64,000 nucleotides of DNA, from NCBI RefSeq assembly GCF_023856365.1, contig NC_064540.1:11843691-11907690 (forward strand), read 5' to 3'. Numbering within the stretch: the first letter of the stretch is position 1; each line of letters opens with the position of its first letter. Positions 1-13,924 of the stretch are shown here, piece after piece. The stretch is from Brienomyrus brachyistius. Its lineage: Eukaryota; Chordata; Actinopteri; Osteoglossiformes; Mormyridae. Both the position numbers and the translations under genes were made by a program. The notes beneath the pieces are model-generated. The model was not told the DNA's origin, searched no databases, and saw only the letters and a program-made list of their open reading frames with translations.

Positions 1-3000
1 TTAACATCCTACTGATTTTTGGTACAAGATTTAAGGATGAAGAATAACAGGAAGAGGCAATAAGTAATACAGAGCTTCAAGAAAATTATTCTACATTTAA
101 CTTTTACCTTTTTCAAGGTAACATCAACGAATGGGGAGGAAGACAGGAAATCAGTCATGTCTTTAAATTTCAGTAACAACCATCCCAACTGGGCTTTGTA
201 GCAGGTTTCCTGACACATGTTGTTTTTCTGTCACGCTGAAAAGCACCTTTTCTGAAGGCATTTAAGCTTCTAGAGCTTCTAGCTAACATCATTGGGTTTG
301 TAATGATATTTATATTCTACAGGAGAAAGACTGTAGATATAATTATTTCTCTATTTCTACCACAAGCGTTAAATTTTCTGTACCGTTAATTTACAGTTTA
401 ACAACTAATAAGTAAACTGAAGAATTGATGACCTTTGCTCTAATATTTCTGTGATATCACTTACATTTTACATATTGTTTCCTGAAAATTAATTTCCTAC
501 CAGAAAAATGAATCGCTACTGCAAGTATTACTCATGCATCAAATCTGAATTATCTCCTCAAAGCCTACCCAATTTAATGTGTACAGGTCATTTCTGAATA
601 TGAAAAAGTTTTGATACTCCATGGGTAAGGAATTACTGAGTCATTTCTGAAAGTTTATCAGGCACAATGTGCTGATGCCAAGTAATTTGGAACACCCACA
701 TTTGATTATGGTAATGCGATGGAAAAACAATTCTACTAGAGGCGTGCTAAGGTGAAAGGAGAACCTGAAGAGAGGTTATAAGCGGAACAATTTATCAATG
801 TGTGTTTTTCTCGAGCACATTATTTTTAATAATTTGAGCAAACCGTGTTTATTCACATAAAGCTAATGTAATGGTAGACTGTAGAGTTTATTAGCACAAG
901 TCATTCTGTGTCTAAAAATAAAAGCGGCATCTGAATTTAATCTCTAGGACTGAGTCGGCAGATCTCTGAATTAGGCAGAGTGGGAACTGGGTGCGCTAAC
1001 GGCTGTTAGCCTGCACTACACAAGCATTCCACACGATGTCAACAGAGCCGGAACGCGTGTTTTCACTGCAAGATGCCCAGAGGGGCATCATCCTGAAGCA
1101 TTGTTTCAAATTCGCATTTTAATTCAATAATGGGAGGAGTTAAAATTAAATGCATTAAGCTTAGTCAAGTAAAATTATAGCACTAATTATGTGCTATATA
1201 TCACTAATTATGTGAAATTAGTACATTTTGAATATTCTTACCTTTGCCATTTCCATTATGATACTTCTTTAAATGAGGCTTTTTGGACAGGATTGGCTAA
1301 AAAAAAAAAAAAAAAAAAGTAAAGTAAATGAGTCACTTAGACTATGTTTTTTACATTAAAACTCTCCACCTCTAAAAAAAATCTCCTGCTATATTCTAGT
1401 TCCTTTAAACAATACACTACCTTCATTTATAGCAAGGGCAGATTCCCAGTAAACCCTGCTGCTTTTCTTTCTCCAATAGTATGTTACAGGAAGAAGTGCG
1501 GTTTATTGGGTGTTTGGGTCAATCTAACAAACCGACTGACATCAGGATGAGTGTGAAAGCACGCAGCAGTCCAGCGGCCCACTTTTGCTCCCAGCCGAAA
1601 CTCTGAAAATTTACTATTATAAATGGGGTTTGGCCTTTTTTTCATTCATCTGTCAGATGGCATCCATGTGGCTTTGGGTCGTGTGACATGCTACACTAAA
1701 AGGTGGACCATTTTCCCAGTGGATATAAGGATATTATTCATCTTTAAAGGTGTATCCCCAACAAGAAGAAACTTTAACACATGGACAGCAGGTGGCATGG
1801 TGATTAAGAATCGGTATTATTACCAAAAGGCAAGCAGAAACTCGAGTGTTGCTCTCCTGCCTAGGATGCTTTATTACAAACATCCTGATATATACATGAG
1901 TTATAAAAAGCATTTATAAACTGCATATCAAAGCTTTTGCTAAACAATCTAACACTTGTCTTTGGTATTATCATATCAAACACACCAAGTGGCTATCGGT
2001 TAGCATTAACAACCATAGCAACAGCAGCACATTCACTTTAAGGAAACGAATAGCTGTCTAGTTTTCACTTAAAAAGAAATGGTATGGTAATTTAAATCAG
2101 ATTCGATGTTAAAAGGAAAAATTGCCATATTTTCATAGAAACTCTCCCCTCCTAAATTGTTTTCGATCTTAGATGCTATAAACCTTTCTCCCTGCTCCTA
2201 TTAGACATGCTATGTTTAAAATGTTAAAAATGTTTTGTTGTTCATCATATATACAGACTGTCTTTTAAAGTTACTTCATTTGCTTTAAGGTATAAAAAAA
2301 ACTTCACTGGTTTAGTATGCTAATAACTAAGACAAATAAAAGACTTAGTTACAGCACATAAGCTTTTCCGCATGGAGTAAAACCTAATCATAAACACAGT
2401 GACACATATTTTACGTAATTCTTATTATGGTTTAATTTTCACTTCCAATAGTCATGAATAAACATGTTTAATGTACTGTACACTGGTCAGCAGTAGAAGG
2501 TTATGCAATGGACACAAAGGAGGATTATGCACTGTGTACTTTAAGCAGGCAAGGCGTGTGATTTACAGCAAGACGCTGTTCTGGTCTGTCAGAAGGTCGG
2601 GGGGTTGCTTTCGGGGCTGGTGAACGTGTCCCGGATCCTGCGCCCTTCAGATTGTCTGACCCGTGACCTCCGTCTGACAGAGTGGACAAGAGCAGGAGAT
2701 ATGAGTGTGAACGAGCCCCCCCCCCCCCAAGAATCTGACCACCACCACCCCACCCCCCCCCACCAATCTCCCATTTCCAGGCACCTCCAATCTGGAACAG
2801 ACACACAAAAAAAAAGCTATGCGGTGGTGGGGGGATGAGTAGCTATCCACCTTCGAGATTCTGCTTCCTGTTACAACCAGGCTCTGCCATGTAAGATTCG
2901 GCTATAACGCTAAGCCACCCTAATCACTATCTTAATGATTAGTGATAGTAACGCAAAAGGCTTGTTCTGAAAGGTTTTTTTATATCACAGTATTTCAATC

Positions 3001-3300
3001 GCTCTGTGTCTGTGTTATATTTGCTTACGAAAGATGTTGTGCATTTATTATAAACGACAAACCAATCTGAAGAGCGATGTCTGTTTTTCGTATAACTGCA
3101 ATTTAGAACAATTTTCCGAATGTAATTCTTTCTTCAACTGAAAAATAAGCATTTAGCAAACTCAAACTTTGCTGTCATTTTCATAAATATGTACTATGGC
3201 AACACTTAAATGTATGCATTTTCGATGCTGAATAATGCAACAGAAAGGGCAAAACAAAACAAAAAAAATTAGTATTGCATGAATCCTCCATTTTTTCAAC
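1..3300. other. Intergenic, no recognised feature
   Basis: AT-rich unique-looking sequence with scattered short open frames that lack codon-like character. A C-rich/G-rich tract lies at 2715-2765. Nothing else is supportable. Confidence 0.5.
1299..1318 (+). repeat. Poly(A) run
   Basis: About 20 consecutive A. No clear retroelement body was recognised upstream. Confidence 0.8.
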
Positions 3301-3319
3301 TCTAGTAAATGGAGCTGTA

Positions 3320-3640
3320 AAAAATCGCTACCGGGGGAGGATGAAATCCAATTATGGGAGAAAAATGACGTGGTCTTATTTAGCGAGGCAGAGCAGAGCG
3401 GCGCGTCCTCCTCCTGTCTCGGGACGCAGCCAGCCGACCGCTGACGGTCTGTCTATCATGATCTGCCGCCTTCTCGCTTTCGCTTGTCACCACTGCTGTG
3501 GCTAACTGTCAGCGCAACGAAAGCAGCCGGCAGACAGCAAGCCAGCCAGAGGGCCGGACGCGTGAGCAGATAATAATGCCGGCTCTCTCTACCGCCTCCG
3601 CTCGCCACTTCTGCAGAATGCGCTGATCGCTCCTACAGGG
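3320..3640. promoter_or_regulatory. CpG-rich block, possible promoter
   Basis: By eye about 25 CpGs occur in about 320 bp, in a window that is otherwise AT-rich and CpG-poor. The block includes gcggcgcgtcc, ccggacgcgtgagc and ccgcctccgctcgcc. A CRE-like tgacgtgg lies at 3367. On the + strand, cgc-GTGAGC at about 3560 could be the donor of a first exon. On the minus strand a TATA-like ctaaataaga lies at one edge. No convincing coding frame starts here, so direction and gene are unknown. Confidence 0.35.
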
Positions 3641-6310
3641 AAGAGTAGGTTTGTTTCTAATGGCTTTTTTTAACAGGCCGTGAAAACAACTTATTAAATA
3701 TAGTAGAACCACAGTGATGGTGGAGAGAGGAAAATATATGTCTGTCGCAATATTGAGCAATCATTCTATGCATCACACCCATTACTGTTCCAATATTTAG
3801 AGTAGTAATAATCCATACATTAATAATAATATAGAGTAATGCGCTTGTGGAATTCATATTTGCCCGTCTGAGTGATTTCGGTACATGTCTGTGTTCTCCT
3901 GTTTCCTTGTAGAGCTGAGAGTGCAAGCAAGGTGTCTGTCCTGTGGTCAGGCGCTGCCTTGCTTCTCGCCATGAAGGAAACAGATGCGCACTAATCTGGT
4001 GCCACCAGGAGCAGACAGGAGGTCGCTGTAACGCTCGCTCCCCATCGGCGGGGCTCCCTCACCTGACAGCCCCACAGAGAGCCGGGGATTCTGGGGGACT
4101 GTGCTCTCTCACTGGCATCATGGACTAAGTGACACAGTAAAATGACAGCGGTGACAGGGACGGGTTAAAAGGCTACCCCCCCCCCCCCCCAACAAACACA
4201 CACAGACCACATAAAGGTGCCAAAAAGGACCATCACACTCTCCAGCAAGATTATTAGAAGTGGCAGGAAGCTGCCAGGGTCCTTACATCACACTCCCATG
4301 ATCCTGGGTTTGTATGCGCTTTATATTGGGATTCATACTTTTTACAGTTGAACTATTATTATTTTTCCATCCATCCATCCATCCATCCATCCATCCATCC
4401 ATCCATCCATCCATCCATCCATCTTCTAACTGCTTAAATAGTGCAAGGTCACAAGTCAGGGTCTGGAGTCTATCCCAGACATCACAGGACACAAAGCAGT
4501 GGAACACCTTGGACGGCATGACAGTCTATCACACATATTATCATTTTTATTCTTCCTAATTATTAATGGGCGTGTTTCCTGTGCCTGGCTGACGCAGTGT
4601 ACTGTAACCTTCACTGCGCTATGGTCCGCTGGCTTTGACATCATTAAAGGCCCTAATGCTGTTTACTGTATAAATGCAAATTGACAAGGCGGTTGGGAGT
4701 AAAGGTACATTTAAAGAACATTTTGTGTCATTTTATTGTTGCATTTTTAATTTCGGTAGAATTACCACTGCAACATGTAATAGTCCTCTTAATGTAAGGC
4801 TTAAAGCCAAAGAACCCGATAACTGTAAACTCATTAGCCTGCCTTTCTAATGCTAATTTGAAAAACATTTACTTTAGACATGTTTCATCCTTATTTCCCC
4901 AAAGAGAGTTTAAAGACTGAGTGCAGCTGATGAGTAGGACTTGAGGGGAATATAAGGATGATCCTTTATCCAGGAGACAGTGGTGGATTTGTGGGGACGG
5001 CTTTGTGAGAATTGCAAACCAGACCAAGTAGAACATAGACTGAGCACTTACTGAGCTTCTACTGTTGTCAGCATGTTTTCTGAATAACAAGGCATCCATC
5101 AGTCAATGATGATTAGTCAAAAGGAAAGGAAATCAAATCTCCCAGAATGCACTGCCTTCAGTCTGGTATGACTTCGTAAACCTCATTAACCAAATTCTTG
5201 ATTGTTTTTCGGCATATCTGACAATTTTGATTTGTTTGGTACATTTAAAAATCTGGTTCCGTCGGCTATCGTATGATTATAAGAGAACCTTTTAAACACG
5301 GCCCTGGCCAAGCGTCCCTCCAGCGTACTGAGGAGGATATCCATCAGGACCACAAGTCTGTGAATTATCAACACAAGGACAGTTCGACTGTGTCACACTC
5401 TCTTCTTAGTACCTATTTTAAAGCCTATTACAACCTGCCATTGTTGCAAGTTAATAATAAATATTGTTCTAGGTTGTGATTGGTTAACCTGTTGGGATGT
5501 CTTACATACAACATTAAAGACTAAGACATCAAAAACATACTACTGTACTGTCATGTCTATGTGCATGTGATGGGCTGAACTTTTAAGATTTAAAATGTTA
5601 TCTTCTTTTGCTTTTTAATTTGGTCTTATATGTGCATGCGAGACCTCAGGGTGGAGAAGGACTTAGCAAGGTGTAAAATGTATGGTGATTATTGCCTGTG
5701 CAACAATACTCATTTATTGTGCATTGGTCCACATTTAAAAGTGGATTTTCTCTGTGTATAGTTGTTGGACCGTGTAAGATACATACATAACCCTGTAATT
5801 GCTGGGTTATTAGACTAGGAGGAAATGGGAGGGGGTAATGGGGGGGGGGGGGGGGTAATAAGGACAGCATCAACACAAGAAAAAGTGCACACAAAAAATA
5901 AAGGAGCTATTCGTCTCCCTCCATTGGCTCTTGCTCACACAAAGTTCAAGTCCTTGGAGTTTGCGGTCACAGCTGTCAATGGAATGTCACTCACATACAT
6001 CAAATCACTCATCAGAACCTGTGGTCCATCCTGCCTTCTATGGTTAGCAGGTTAACGAAGCCTGGTGATTCCTCTGTCTATGGTAACAAGCATCTTACAA
6101 AGCTACCCAACAAGATCTGTTCTGAAAAGTTCCTCACAATCTCCACGAAATAGACACACCTCTTCCAGTAACACCTTCCCAAACTGAACTCATCCCTCAA
6201 AACTGACCCTCATGGGCTCACTGTCTATTGCTGACTTGACACATTGCATTGTATTATACCTGTTACTAATGGATACATTTTGTTTGTGCATTTGACACTT
6301 GTGTATTACA
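3640..6310. other. Intergenic apart from one family A fragment
   Basis: Contains a C-run at about 4165-4180, the family A fragment at 4366 and a G-run at 5839-5855. No gene or RNA seen. Confidence 0.5.
4366..4545 (-). mobile_element. Family A fragment with expanded CCAT tail
   Basis: About 14 copies of CCAT at 4367-4422 are the reversed GGAT tail. They are followed by ggagtctatcccagacatca and ggacggcatgacagtctatc from the 3' half of family A. Confidence 0.7.
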
Positions 6311-6313
6311 CAC

Positions 6314-7030
6314 TAGGGTGTGCTCACATTCGGTGATCCACACCATGCCCAAACCCAAGCATGTTTGACTCCCAAAGTCCAGTTTATTTGACTGGTATGA
6401 TTGTGAGACAGTACAGGCCGCTTGAAGAGGTGCACTCAGGCATAGTACACATCTAGCGTGATTTAACCATGCTCGAGCATGGAACACTGACTTGACAAGC
6501 GTTTGATGCAACTGCTATGTACTAAACCCAGAAGGAATGGATCGTGTAGGCTGTACAGATCGCATAGCGACAAACATTTAACAAAAATTCCAGCAGAGAG
6601 ATCACTCAGGCTTAAAACAGAGGTGTAATGTTTGCTAATGAGAGAATCCAAGAACAACTGAATGCAGATCACAAAAACTCAGAGATATTTGGTAAAATAC
6701 GGGACTTCTCGTATTTGCAGCACGATTAAATGAACATCGCTATGTTGCATCCCCAATAAATTCTTAAGAGGGCCGTGCATCACCGCGTGCAAAATGATTC
6801 CAAAAACCCCCAAAATAAGTACGTCCATCATGAGCTCCATCATGCTGTGTGATAGCACTTTCCTTCTTATGTTTTTATCACCACAAAAAGTCACACACGA
6901 TGACGAAAGAGTGGCTCGGACCCAGCAAGTTAAGTGCAATGTGAGTGTAGACCAGCGGGGGAGTGAGGAGGGGGGGGCAATCATGTTTGGGCACCGTACA
7001 AGGTAACTGGGCCAAGTGTGAGTACACCCT
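6314..7030. mobile_element. Probable non-autonomous DNA transposon, about 717 bp
   Basis: The left end agggtgtgctcaca and the reverse of the right end agggtgtactcaca are inverted repeats, each followed within about 50 bp by a gcccaaac motif. No clear target-site duplication and no transposase. Confidence 0.45.
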
Positions 7031-7224
7031 TATTTTCTTACTAAGTTCTCCTTAGGAGACATTTTTGTGTTGATTCTATGATGCACCTGAGTCTGCCCAT
7101 TTAATGACATGATGTAATGTAATGGCAGATTTCATGTAGCTGTTTTGTCTCAAATGTGTTTTGCCTCCTTGTTTCTAGCTAATCTTTGTGTGTTCAGCCT
7201 AGCAGCACTTCTGACGAAGTTGGA

Positions 7225-7310
7225 TCACTGACAGCTGTAACCCTGTTTCATACGACCTGCCTCACCTGTACGTCACTTTGAACAAGAGTGTCTGCCATTT
7301 ACATGTAAAT
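7225..7310 (+). mobile_element. Family B SINE 3' fragment
   Basis: Only the end is recognisable: cgtcactttgaacaagagtg and tctgccatttacatgtaa. Confidence 0.4.
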
Positions 7311-9840
7311 TTGCTGCTACAGGTGAATGTACTGGTGTCAAGTTCTCCGTATGCTGAAAGAACAAAACAGTTACCCTTCATCTCCTCACAAGGAATGTGT
7401 CAATCACCATCTTCAGCTATATGTTATTTACTTACAGGAAATTTCTGTCAGTCTCCTTGAAAATTTATTTACCTGCAGTTTCAGTGAATGGATCTTTTGC
7501 TGAGTACAATAATGCCAAAATCGTGGCTTTTGTTTAATGTCTCCTAGGTACAGTTTTTAGCTTTAGCCCAAAGGCAGAAAAACTCATTTGAACTGGTGTC
7601 TTTAAGGTGTATTTGTCTGCATGTCCTCTGATGGATCTGCATCCTCTACAGAATGTGTCTCTCCTTTCCATGCTTTTCTCCAATTCACCCAATGTCCCAA
7701 CTGGTTCCACAGCTGTCAAAAATCGACATTTTTATGTATTACATGTTTATTTGGTTGTGCGGATGTTTCGGTAAATTCAGAACCGGTTCCACGCTTGAGG
7801 GCAGTCAGTTCCGAAGGCATCCAGAAATCTTATGTTTACCAGCCCATTCCCTGAGGACGGTTCTACTTCCTATGATTTTTTTTTCCCTTCTCTCAGAAGA
7901 ACACGCAAGACCTCTAATTGCACTGCAGGTTACCTCCAGCACATCTGTGCTCTGTGCTTGCCGTAAGAAAACTCAGATATTTCTGTCTGCTAATATTGCA
8001 ACTGAAGCATTACCGTGTCCCTTCTACAATGGTTTAAAATTCTATAAAACATGCTTCCTGTGACTTTCTGCATCTTTGCATGAAAAATACATTGTAATAA
8101 TGTGTCAGCTTCCTATTTTAAATATATCTGTATGATCAATTGTATGCGCATAGTGTTACAGTAATGCAAGGAATCTTGGACCTGAACCTCTCTAAGTCCC
8201 AGGGGATGGGCACATTTTCTCTTAGTAGCAAGGTGTAGCTCCTATCCAAAACTGCTTCAGTGAAAATCTGACAGTTGGAATACCCATGCTCTTCCAGTAC
8301 AGTCTTCTTAATCTTCCTCTATTCAGCCAAATCCATGCCGGATGATTGTAAAAGATGAACAGATGGTGACATGAAACCATACTCCATACAATAGCTAAGG
8401 CGTGTGTATCTGTTTCTGTAGCCATCCGTTGCTGATTGGAAGGACATTATGGGAAAAGAAATGTGAAAAGTGCAGTGTTTCGCACTCCTCTCTCACTGGA
8501 GCTTTAATGTTTCTGCACTGTGTGCGTCTTTTAAGCACTGAGCAATTAATAAGGGCTGCATTCATACCCCATTCACAACTGCGTGTTTGCTTGGAAGTAA
8601 TCATCTCGCAGACTGATAATGGACTGTCAGACCATGAAATCAGTGGATGCCCACTGACTTGTTTTTTGCCCAAATTTAATACCAGAATTGTGTATTGTAG
8701 TTATACTGTATATGCATTATGTGAAATGTGTCATGTTGTTTGAGTCATGAAAGAGAAAATCTTGTACTAAATAAGATTTATAGCTTCCAAAAATCAAAAA
8801 CAAACTGTAGGTAAGTGGGTAAAATATGCACATACATATGGATAATTTGCTCTTTAATTTGAATGTGTTTTGAATCCAACTTGCCCCAGAAGTCCCTGTC
8901 TCACTCAAGCTGAGAGCAGGCTGTGCGCTCGCAGTCTCCTGAGGCATCAGCAATCAGGCCAAACGAGCGACTCCGACATCCCAACAGCAGAAATCGCACC
9001 CTGCTCACGCTCCATCAGCTGCGATTATACCACTGGATGACAGGCAGCGGGAAATGGGAATCAATTTCCTGCCGTTTAAATGCAAGGCGGACTTCCCATC
9101 TCGCTTTTTTCCTGCTTAGTCACAGGAGAGCTGTTGGCTTCATGGGCAGTGCTTGGACACAGTGCAGCCGACGATGATCCTGACGTATAACCGAGACTGA
9201 CAGGCAGGCAAGGCAGCAGAAGCGCACATAAACTTCGTCTGCAGTTGCGCTAGCAAAGCCTGGGAACTGTGTACGGATGCCATTCCCATGTGGCTGCGGG
9301 CCTATCAATGCTCCTCTTTCATACATGCTTTTATTTTCATATCCCAGAAGTGGAGGCCAAAATGTTCTTTAGAAGGGGTACGGTAATATGATGAGCATCC
9401 AGGAGGCTCACACGCTAGTTAACGTATCCCAGCACTCACATCTAAGTGTGGTCTCCTTAAGCCATACCAATAAGAATGGAGAAAGGACTAAGGCATGAGC
9501 ATGTTTATTTAAAATAATGCTAAAGCCTCCGGACTGACCTGGCATGTTCGGTCTCACTTCCCAACTGCTCATATTTAAAGATTACAGCAGGAGTTTCTTC
9601 CCGAAAGGAGATTCAGTTCTGCATGGCAGTTGCTGTTTAAGTCTAAAATCAAGAGTAATGCATGAACTGAGCGTTTGTCAGAAAACGCTGAAGCTCATTT
9701 CCCCCTGAATTATGTTGGTGAAAGATGGATTTTTCTTTTTGAGGCCTCATCAGTGAGATGGACAGTAGGAGCCGTTTCGTAGAGCCAATCTGTGCAGAGA
9801 AAGTCAGTAGTGTGAATTGCACTCTTCAGTCCCAGACAAA
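7310..9840. other. Intergenic, no recognised feature
   Basis: Unique-looking. The 136-codon frame at 7653-8063 has no recognisable domain. About 8890-9330 is somewhat richer in CpG and could be regulatory, which is unproven. Confidence 0.45.
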
Positions 9841-10087
9841 AATTGGTTCTAGTTTGTTCCTTTGCTTGTCACTGGGGCTGTATCTTATAATTCTTTACCT
9901 TTAAAGGTACAGAAATTGACTCCCCAAAAGTACAAACAACTTTAATACACCTCCAAAGGTACAAAAATGTTACTCATAGTCCATTTCTGTACCTTAAAAG
10001 GTGCAATTACATACCTACAGCTAAGGGTACACCTGGTAGACCCTTGAGGGTACAGCCCCAGTGACAAGCAAAGGTACAAATTGGTAC
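9841..10087. mobile_element. Palindromic MITE, about 247 bp
   Basis: The left arm tttgcttgtcactggggctg and the right arm cagccccagtgacaagcaaa are perfect inverses. A second inner pair is acctttaaaggtacagaaat against catttctgtaccttaaaagg. No coding capacity. Confidence 0.8.
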
Positions 10088-10137
10088 ATGTGTGAAACCA
10101 GAGCATGCGAGAAGCAGTTTTGTTGGCAAAGAAACTT

Positions 10138-10395
10138 CATCCATCCTTCCATCTTCTAACCACTTTTCATGGTCTGGGTAATAAGGGGCCTGCAGCCTAT
10201 CCCAGGCAGCATAGGGAACAAGGCTGAGACATCCTGGACGGGATGCCAGTTCATCACATAACACACACACACATGTGTGCGCACATGCCTCTCTATGGGC
10301 AATTTAGAGATACCAGTTACCCTAACTGCATTCCTGTGGCCTGCGAGAGGAAATAGGAGAACCTGGAGGCAACTCGTATGACACAAGGAGAGTAT
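10138..10395 (-). mobile_element. Family A copy
   Basis: Reversed family A: catccatccttccatcttct, cagcctatcccaggcagcat, ggacgggatgccagttcatc, gggcaatttagagatacc and the weak cctggaggcaactcgtatga region. The head is lost. Confidence 0.75.
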
Positions 10396-10539
10396 GGAAA
10401 CTTTGGCAAAGAGACTACGTAACGATGTATAATAATTTTGGTCAATGCTTGTATTTGTTTTGTATAAAGTGTGCATAGGTATGCAAAGAGAACATCAAGC
10501 TTATGAAGGAAATAGCAGACATTTTATTGTCAGGATTTG

Positions 10540-10920
10540 TCCCTGTCATGCCCATTGTGTTTCTGTTTGCCCAGCAGATGTTGCTGGCCATCACATTTTC
10601 TCCCCCTCATGTTCCTGATTACCCTCACTTGTTCCCTATTACTCAGAGTTCCTAGTGTTAGGTTCATTGGCAATGACTTGCACATGTTCCTTGTCTACCC
10701 TTATTGTCTGTATATATAGGTACATCCCCTTACCTCGCTTCTCTGTGGATTATTGTTAATATAAGTGTTATATACGTTTGGGAACCCCATTAGTGTATCA
10801 TGTTATTGTTTCCTCTGTACCTCTTTGAGTGTTTGATTCCAGCCCTTGTAAATTTCTAATCACTTACCCACCTGTGTTTGACCCCTCGCGATCCTTTTAT
10901 TTCTAGCGTGGCTTGTTTTC
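10540..10920 (+). mobile_element. Possible LTR-like repeat
   Basis: It opens tgtcaggatttgtccctgtc and includes ttcctgattaccctcacttg and a TATA-like gtatatataggta, a composition typical of fish solo LTRs. No clear right end or target duplication was found. Confidence 0.3.
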
Positions 10921-11794
10921 AGTGCATAATGAAGTCTCTTGAATGTCAGAACAGCGCACTGTGGATCATCCCTCCTTCCCAGCATGACATTATTACACAG
11001 TGGAGATATAATCTTTTACTGGGCATGCTCATTACGTTTACTGAGGACTTGGATACATGCAAAATATGTGTGAATGTAAGTAACACCTGGTTCAATTAAA
11101 TATTGATCCTTCCATGATTAAAGATGCTTTGAAACAACATAAAAAGAAAACATGCCACCTTTAACATATACATATACATATTTTTAAGTCTCGAAACTAC
11201 CTGGGATTCCATTTTAATACATATGATCCGTCTTTATTTTGAAATGAAAGGGCGTCTTCTGTTACTTCACATATTCATATCTGAATGACCTTGAAGAAAC
11301 GCCAGAGAGTCACTGTATAAGGTATTACGTATATTTACATATATTCCATACACTCATAAATTAAGAACTGGGTAGCAGCATGATCAACAAAACAGATATA
11401 AATATATATCTCCTGAAATTCAATGGAGAATTATGCATTTCATTTCAATGCAAAGATGAATTGCAATAGAGCAAAGGATAGAGAATCTGTATGAAGAAAA
11501 AGCAATCGAATTTAAGTCAATGAAATTCAGTGATATTCTGCTGCCTTGTTTGTTTAATATTATCATATTAATCCATGTTTATTTTATTTTCAATGACGTT
11601 CTTGTATGGATTTCAATGCATGAATTTAGAACAGTAAAATATTTACTCACAAAGCAGTTTTTCTGGCACAAAGATCTTAAAATTAAAGAGTTAAAGTTAA
11701 AAGTTAGAAAACTATCAAAAATAGATACATACTATGTGGCCATTTTTTAAGAAGAATGCCTTTATTGTCATTGTACAGAAATCAAGTAATCTGC

Positions 11795-11980
11795 AGTTTA
11801 GGAGTGAGTGTTCGGAGGGTTGCTAGTTCAGATCCCGCAGCCAGCTGAGTAATAGTATCACTGTTATTCTTGTGAGCAAAACATTCAACCTGAAAATCGC
11901 TGCAGGAAGGCTATGCAGAAGGCTGACAGTACTCTGAGCCCAGCTGTCATTCCCACTTGAATACTGTATAAATGCATGCT
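11795..11980 (+). mobile_element. Family B SINE, degraded
   Basis: B-box-like gctagttcagatccc, then tgagcaaaacattcaacct in place of the core, and ctgtataaatgcatgc at the end. Confidence 0.5.
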
Positions 11981-13920
11981 ATCCATATACCTTTCTCCAT
12001 ATCACTGCTATCTCTTCATGGGGCTGAGCAGGAGGCCCTCAAGGATGGCAAGTCATACTGAGCTGTTGCTTTTCCATGTTGTGACCAAGACTAGTCGTTA
12101 ACAAGGTGTTTTTGGCAACAAAACTGCTGCTGATTGGCTGTTTTTATCTCACTGTTCTCTGCAGTCTCTGTACACAGTAGCATGTCGTAATCTCTGGAGG
12201 GTTACTGCCTCAGACATGCTGCAACCATCACGTCTGGCACCAACAGTCACACCACTCTAAAAATCACTCGCGTCTCGCATCTTAGCTGTTCTAATGCTTA
12301 GTGAACCTCCTGACCCTGTCTGCATGCTGTATGAATTCAGATGCAGACACGTGATTGGCTGGTTGGAAGAGCAAGCTGTGTGCACTGACAAACAGGTGTG
12401 GCCACTGAATGTGTGTGTGTAGGTATATATTCTACTTTAACAAACAAGTTATATTACATCACTATCATGCTTATAATCATGATCCCTGGATGGAGGAATC
12501 CTCGTTAATGCAATAACTCAAAAGTAGAAATCCACCCTGTTCAAATTCTAAGACAGGCAGGCCCAAAATCGAAACAGTGTCAAACGGTAATAGCCAAGAA
12601 ACGGGCAGATTCAGATACTTGATTAACGCGATAACTCAAAAACTATTTAAGCGATGTTTTTTTCAAACTTTGTAGACATATTCTATTGCTGACAAACTGG
12701 AATTGATCTGGATTTGAGACTAATCACACTAAAACTGAAGCAATTCCACTTAGTGTCAGCAAAGGGAAGGGTGACTTCAGAAGACACTAACCCTTATGAA
12801 GAGGCTAACTCTGATCTTATTACTTTATTTGCTCCATTTGATCGTTGATGGACCTTATTACCACTCTACTGTACAGAAAAGTATATGGATGAAAATCTAA
12901 ACCTGATACACCTGAGGCAAATCACCCCCAAATCGAAACAGAGGCGATAGACGAAGATGGAAAGGGAGGCTGCAGGAGCCATCTTGAACAAAAGGTCATA
13001 TAAGAATCTAAATAATATAAATGAATTAATGAATTATATGAATTATACTATAAATGAATTAAGACATGGACCACCTAACTGGTGGGGAAAGACTGGCATG
13101 TAAGCGGAATGTGCTATAAATGAACAGGTGTAGATTCAGAGGAGTCACAACTAGAACTAGTAAAAAACATTATTATTATTATTATTGTTGTTGTTGTTAT
13201 TATTATTATTGTTATAACTGGATAACTGGGCAGGGACAACAGATGAAAATGACCTATAGAGCTAATTGTTAATAGGCTGGCTCATTTAACGTCTTTTGTT
13301 CTGTTGATCATTGAGCACTGTCCCTGTCAAATAAATAAATAAATTCGATTAAGCAGACTATGTGAATAACAGAAATATTTTTATGTAACATTAAATGAAA
13401 ATTTCTGTGCAAAAGTAAGTGAAGTAATTTCCTGCTTATAAATGTGTCTCTCACATTTTAAAAGATGTTGTTTCTTCTTGCCAATGTCCAGATTTTGAGC
13501 TGTCTTGCAACAGCCGGTTTCACGTCTTGCCACATTTTCATTGGACTACAGCCCAGACTTTGACAATGCCATTTTAAGACGCACATTTTTTTCTTAATCC
13601 ATTTATTCGGAAGGTTTTCCGGAATGTGCATGAGAATTGTCCACGCTCGACTCATTTAATAAAGGATCTGACCGTCTCCAGAATATTTTTGCATGACTCA
13701 GAATTTCCAGCTTACCAACATGAGAAAACATTAAGCATTAACATAAAAGAAATATCCATCATTGAATGTCAGGAAAATGTATGATGGGCAAAAAAATTAA
13801 ACGATCTTTCTGTGAAATGTCAATTGTGAAAATGGGCAGACAGTAATACTATTTGATGCTATTAAATTCTGTTTAGCTTTGGAAAAACTAATAGAGGAAA
13901 ATATGTGAAAATTTCCAACA
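11980..13920. other. Intergenic; weak internal repeats near 12.5 kb
   Basis: The phrase taactcaaaa recurs at about 12515 and 12632, with shared aaatcgaaacag at about 12567 and 12943. This suggests an unnamed degraded repeat. Otherwise nothing. Confidence 0.4.
13170..13212 (+). repeat. (ATT/GTT)n tract
   Basis: Mixed ATT and GTT triplets. Confidence 0.85.
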
Positions 13921-13924
13921 GGTT

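Noticed and set aside
7653..8063. 136-codon + frame
   Set aside because: No domain, no codon bias and no splice or promoter context; it looks like a chance frame.
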